DNA of 36,102 nt from assembly GCA_013287335.1 (NCBI GenBank), contig JABDDZ010000013.1, positions 1-36,102 of the forward strand, read 5' to 3'. The DNA is from Chlamydiota bacterium. Its GTDB lineage: Bacteria; Chlamydiota; Chlamydiia; Chlamydiales; JAAKFR01. Below are positions 34,701 to 36,102 of the stretch, in pieces. The translations under genes and the position numbers were made by a program. The notes beneath the pieces were generated by a model, which did no database searches, was not told where the DNA came from, and saw only the letters and a program-made list of their open reading frames with translations. Within the stretch, counting starts at the first letter, position 1. The number at the start of each line of letters is the position of its first letter.

Positions 34701-36102
34701 AATTTTTTAAACGAGACCTATAAAAAAGCCTGTCGATTAAACAATGAAAAAAGGGCCAAAGAATTAACTCGCATTATTGATGATCGATTAGATGGTGGAT
34801 TTAGTACATTAGCGAAAGAAGATCTAAAAAAACTTAATAACCGGTTTGCAGAGCTTTTTCTTTTAGATAAAAACGCTTTTAAAGAAGTGCAGCTAAAAGC
34901 CAGGAGGGTACTTATCCAAAAACCGGAGGAGGTGCTGGACGAGATCTTAAATACAGTCGATGATCGATACAAATCCAAGATCGCTTCCATTTTTAAAACA
35001 GTAGACTGCATCTCTGATTTACCCGGCTGTTTTGATCCGGCAGAATTAATCTCTTCTAAAAAACGTATTAACACTGCGATCCGAAACAAAGAAGCTAAAC
35101 GAAGAACGGAAGAAATCCAAAAATTTAATTCGCTGGAATATCACTTATCCGATGCGAAGGCCCATATCAAAACTTATGCGCAACTGAATCCCAAGAAAGT
35201 GGCAGATTTACTTTTAGAAGTTAAAACTACTGATGACTGTCTCGAAAAATTGCTTAAGCTAATACCGGAGCTATCAGAGTTTTATGCTCTCTTAGCAGAT
35301 TTGAAAAAGGCTATCGCAACAGAAAGCAGTAGATATTATTTAAAACAAGATAAAAGACTTATCGATATCAAAGTGTTTTATGAAAGCAAATTAAATGAGT
35401 ATTTATTCTATATTCAAAATCTTTCTACGGTTGAATTCATTACACAAACAGTGAGCGGAGCGTGTATCAAACGGACATTTTTAGGTATCGTAGATGAACT
35501 ACCGCGTTGGTTAAAGTTTTTAAAAGAAATGAATGAGGAGAGTTATCAGAAGACTCTCAGGGAACTTCATGACAATATAGAGGCTTGGCGAACATCTAAG
35601 GTAATTAAAGATTATTTGGAACACAACCTCTATACTAATTTTACTAATATTTTCATCACCATAAAAAAGTTAAGCCCTGCACTCGCTGGTCATCTCAAGA
35701 TTGAAGATGGGGAGATTATAGATGACTTTAACGCTCTAATACAAACTCTTCTTAAGAACGCTATTAATGAAATTAGATGTGAATGTACAGAGATCAATTT
35801 TGGCAAAATAGAATATTTAAAGCATTTTTTCGAAGTTTTGCGGACTCTTCAGACGCATCAAATGGACCTTCCCCAGGAAAAACAACTATTAGCCAACCAG
35901 ACAGAGGCAAAAACGCAAGAATTATTGGAGCTTACACAGGCTATCCCCCTCTTGCCTACTGAACAGCAAAGCACAATGTTGACAAAATTAGCTAAAGAAA
36001 TGATCAGGCAATATGCTGTTACAACCCAATTACCTCTCCAAACTGGATTTACTGATTTAATACACGATCAATTGCTTGAGTCATTTTCAAATACTCTTCT
36101 TC
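28707..36102 (+). CDS. Giant multidomain protein: nucleotidyltransferase motif, kinase-like region, LRR, P-loop GTPase-like domain (3' end outside window)
   Basis: Open for 2,465 codons with no stop to the window edge; I translated every line. ATG 28707 has AGGAG nine bases upstream. Layout: helical N-terminal part (1-310); a GlnD/DUF294-like nucleotidyltransferase motif GSLGHEEACAFSDLE at 322-336 (G-S-x10-D-L-E); helical region with LYKIRCRLHLFYGERKD near 545; a mixed region (about 735-970) with NYIVQ and ISINDD followed by LNPISLLKEWLKDL, like a degenerate lipid-kinase-type fold; leucine-rich repeats (about 1110-1280: LKYLDLRFCNQIGGEAL, LEELYISHNPQI, LKILEISSCPKL); a Pro-rich linker; a P-loop domain with GDTGAGKST at 1457-1465 and DMPG at 1523-1526; then over 800 residues of charged helices. 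No NKxD motif is clear. No signal peptide or TM is seen. Function unknown; likely host-directed or sensor protein (inference). Confidence 0.88.
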   Translation, partial: MNTTTNTSFELETRRVYEHPLEPARRVPSDRMQINELKLKLPDVQNKSIKEIEELYREVFEFLDEFEERDIPSLNNLLKYSPECPNQQRKLATLLGNWYLNHLPSKEPLGNRLVFYKTAMHFYARAIQIAEKMGSPSEITASHQKASSLFIRLIGEIHGADRGFYEKLYDATKSENACRDFNGIYKQIEKYVSFCTSSQDYQHVIRGVFYAQANEALNNVNPTTIGDYKTERAALGQEMRRRFTEPSSMEYRTKIYKDSLQLLRKKFADVKKREDTRQFQEEIFREYKKFFNILLQDARAILGPPCLKICPVDCSIDIQALGSLGHEEACAFSDLELMIFYDKTPETYSYCKLLCHILDIQMRALGETHSGEQIFSYIHATNPLGFHMDSGPHEHDALIQTPEEMANIQASQTDDPASLENLAQKSKCLFATDLQLYQTYQKRLRESLNREHAPGVIRREWRALSFIKVRWEEYKQLEQKRQYVSSCVDVKELYFLQLNYLLSDIAIYFCLELNNTLDIIEALIRFKVFSDESGKLLLKAVADLYKIRCRLHLFYGERKDKAWSDLKSSPQEKMACLSEEEVFELNSIRFLILPPLYALFDTLFDSQSSKLSMVETHRLFKATFQNIDLVKLAFEQICQNHIPQELALHVFVSYLARSSASLEDHFFYYQALPDSQEILRETYVRALMPYKKQEKTLQKLLHLPSSSGFRQYESYLRSSFETLLRLQTTTDVQGQRKFTVSLQIPQKREVPFVKFPCLTAHNMNTMMDLAGNIKPSRAILQCSSEHSLYFRQQPPSGSGDLFDPGKQQAISHLLMRLFGHAPISQLVKFTVQQVGRRELAYFVYVSLIPNGPSLRQNPLKPGVLDQRRLSELFLSIPLILPGNSSEENYIVQSTGSEKKALISINDDASLVKPIRRQNQGELKFDINLRSVLLFKFPQMVLDQEVITAFLSLNPISLLKEWLKDLSNWNSTAALCFGENCPYLCRLPKGTAHRILIQFFHLQAFLRENCHRTILGEEVLRTIISIENGQIVEIGELLYNQHKAKSPILNMAQTEAKRYLTLLNVAEEMPLCAPADLLAEIEGVEKSSPASTSPSLGEGKRYASYEEGFKLLQKGEKPDLRGQQKILNGLLSSEHERLNLANCAALTETYLQKILQKSGRILKYLDLRFCNQIGGEALINIAKSCPLLEELYISHNPQITKFEISSWTWRIWQKNPPIVFPSLKILEISSCPKLVLINVRANNLIGLKVDNNPRLENITIEAKSMTTQNIDRRLSPKSEVIIIPPILFKEESEQTPFPSQPPPMHPEAKISPSQPGLPLQEWYKKLKDRHPEIFQLEIQYLAKAIEIELGEEIRRFSSQSGIKEADCLRKFYAHINARRIRSVGDEKLEEEPKAKKKSKSRFFTAEKYPLGEVVAMQISSEVFVSRTDTAILQIQELVRERGEKTNIGKGRSSIVLLGDTGAGKSTTINFILGFKLRREEVKKGKGRKIVAINAPAKIGHKVGRSETHAPEGFQLDETDDILFDMPGYCDSEGAVFSIAHAVSIRRIFTEAKDNRVFILLNYHAIYSARAEGVKRLFLLLKKFFVDEDKLNKCQASILLGVTHLFEEEDFEAARGELIKLAAQDKWHLSPEQIIHINPMKDFQGHIREEGEKSEREQLIEKLMALTPLEGEGAKELYSTALGESEKRLIQDIAGDISSKIDRYLDAGNIRGVVDEYEKLSSLQCIEHPSITDAIAALQEKIKNRVDQIVKEIRNTAPINQKEMRISTRQKLAELKAYYPLDGCFSASKYGGEYVKRQFEAIVKEVKVFEQILEQEVYDRINGELVMLLKAFGLELRDILKNQRGQLSLFNCSALNLLEAFSENFPSEAAKNLIYLFEQIDIEIQQRVHKYYHETDLSLERLKDDKKKEIDELIGRMQKKAKIGQLRSNFDSEFAILHEKIEEVIQNNDSSLCQKKLGKGEFHLLGAYSPIVEQVKKILLIREQLFNIEERSEFCDKILENFLNETYKKACRLNNEKRAKELTRIIDDRLDGGFSTLAKEDLKKLNNRFAELFLLDKNAFKEVQLKARRVLIQKPEEVLDEILNTVDDRYKSKIASIFKTVDCISDLPGCFDPAELISSKKRINTAIRNKEAKRRTEEIQKFNSLEYHLSDAKAHIKTYAQLNPKKVADLLLEVKTTDDCLEKLLKLIPELSEFYALLADLKKAIATESSRYYLKQDKRLIDIKVFYESKLNEYLFYIQNLSTVEFITQTVSGACIKRTFLGIVDELPRWLKFLKEMNEESYQKTLRELHDNIEAWRTSKVIKDYLEHNLYTNFTNIFITIKKLSPALAGHLKIEDGEIIDDFNALIQTLLKNAINEIRCECTEINFGKIEYLKHFFEVLRTLQTHQMDLPQEKQLLANQTEAKTQELLELTQAIPLLPTEQQSTMLTKLAKEMIRQYAVTTQLPLQTGFTDLIHDQLLESFSNTLL

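Noticed and set aside
28707-36102. CRISPR or tandem nucleotide repeats in the accessory region
   Set aside because: Reading through both strands shows no regularly spaced repeats; the LRR and ankyrin repeats are protein-level only.

Overview
This window comes from a member of the phylum Chlamydiae, most likely an environmental (Chlamydia-like, Parachlamydiales-type) lineage and not Chlamydia itself. Three things point there. The left half keeps the gene order known from Chlamydia trachomatis CT087-CT098 (malQ, scc1, copN, sctV, sctU, ychF, ribF, truB, rbfA, infB, nusA, rpsA). The type III secretion genes are of the chlamydial type. The right half carries ankyrin, leucine-rich-repeat and bilobed-hydrophobic proteins typical of amoeba-associated chlamydiae. 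I cannot name the genus from sequence alone.

Layout. 1-5690 (minus strand) is a tightly packed type III secretion operon, sctU-sctV-copN-scc1-malQ. malQ runs off the left edge and is out of frame at a nine-base poly-C tract. 5865-6959 (plus) is ychF, followed by a short remnant of an FAD-linked oxidase. 7086-8263 holds two divergent small membrane proteins. 8269-14181 (minus) is the translation operon nusA-infB-rbfA-truB-ribF, separated by a clear terminator from rpsA (14385-16196, minus). 16438-17782 (minus) is a secreted DUF4019 protein and a membrane-anchored protein with some kinase-like features. 17865-18062 (plus) carries tRNA-Ala(TGC) and tRNA-Ile(GAT) with a perfect hairpin between them. 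18071-19093 (minus) is a two-TM hypothetical. 19203-21572 (minus) is typA/bipA with a downstream membrane protein. 21619-22818 (plus) is an HD-domain phosphohydrolase. 22857-24719 (minus) is a double-SIS protein of the MurQ/glucokinase-regulatory-protein family.

25045-36102 (plus) is an accessory region: two hypothetical membrane proteins separated by an 85-nt near-perfect palindrome, an ankyrin-repeat protein, and, 25 nt downstream of it, the 5' part of a giant gene. That gene stays open for at least 2,465 codons to the window edge. I translated it throughout. It carries a GlnD/DUF294-like nucleotidyltransferase motif, a region resembling a degenerate lipid-kinase-like fold, an LRR block, a P-loop GTPase-like domain, and a long helical C-terminal part. 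The combination of a nucleotidyltransferase, LRRs and a GTPase in one polypeptide next to an ankyrin protein is the most unusual thing in the window. It is a candidate host-directed effector or an NLR-like sensor.

The type III apparatus genes and the many two-TM proteins would fit together as secretion machine and candidate inclusion-membrane substrates. That link is inference from family knowledge and proximity.
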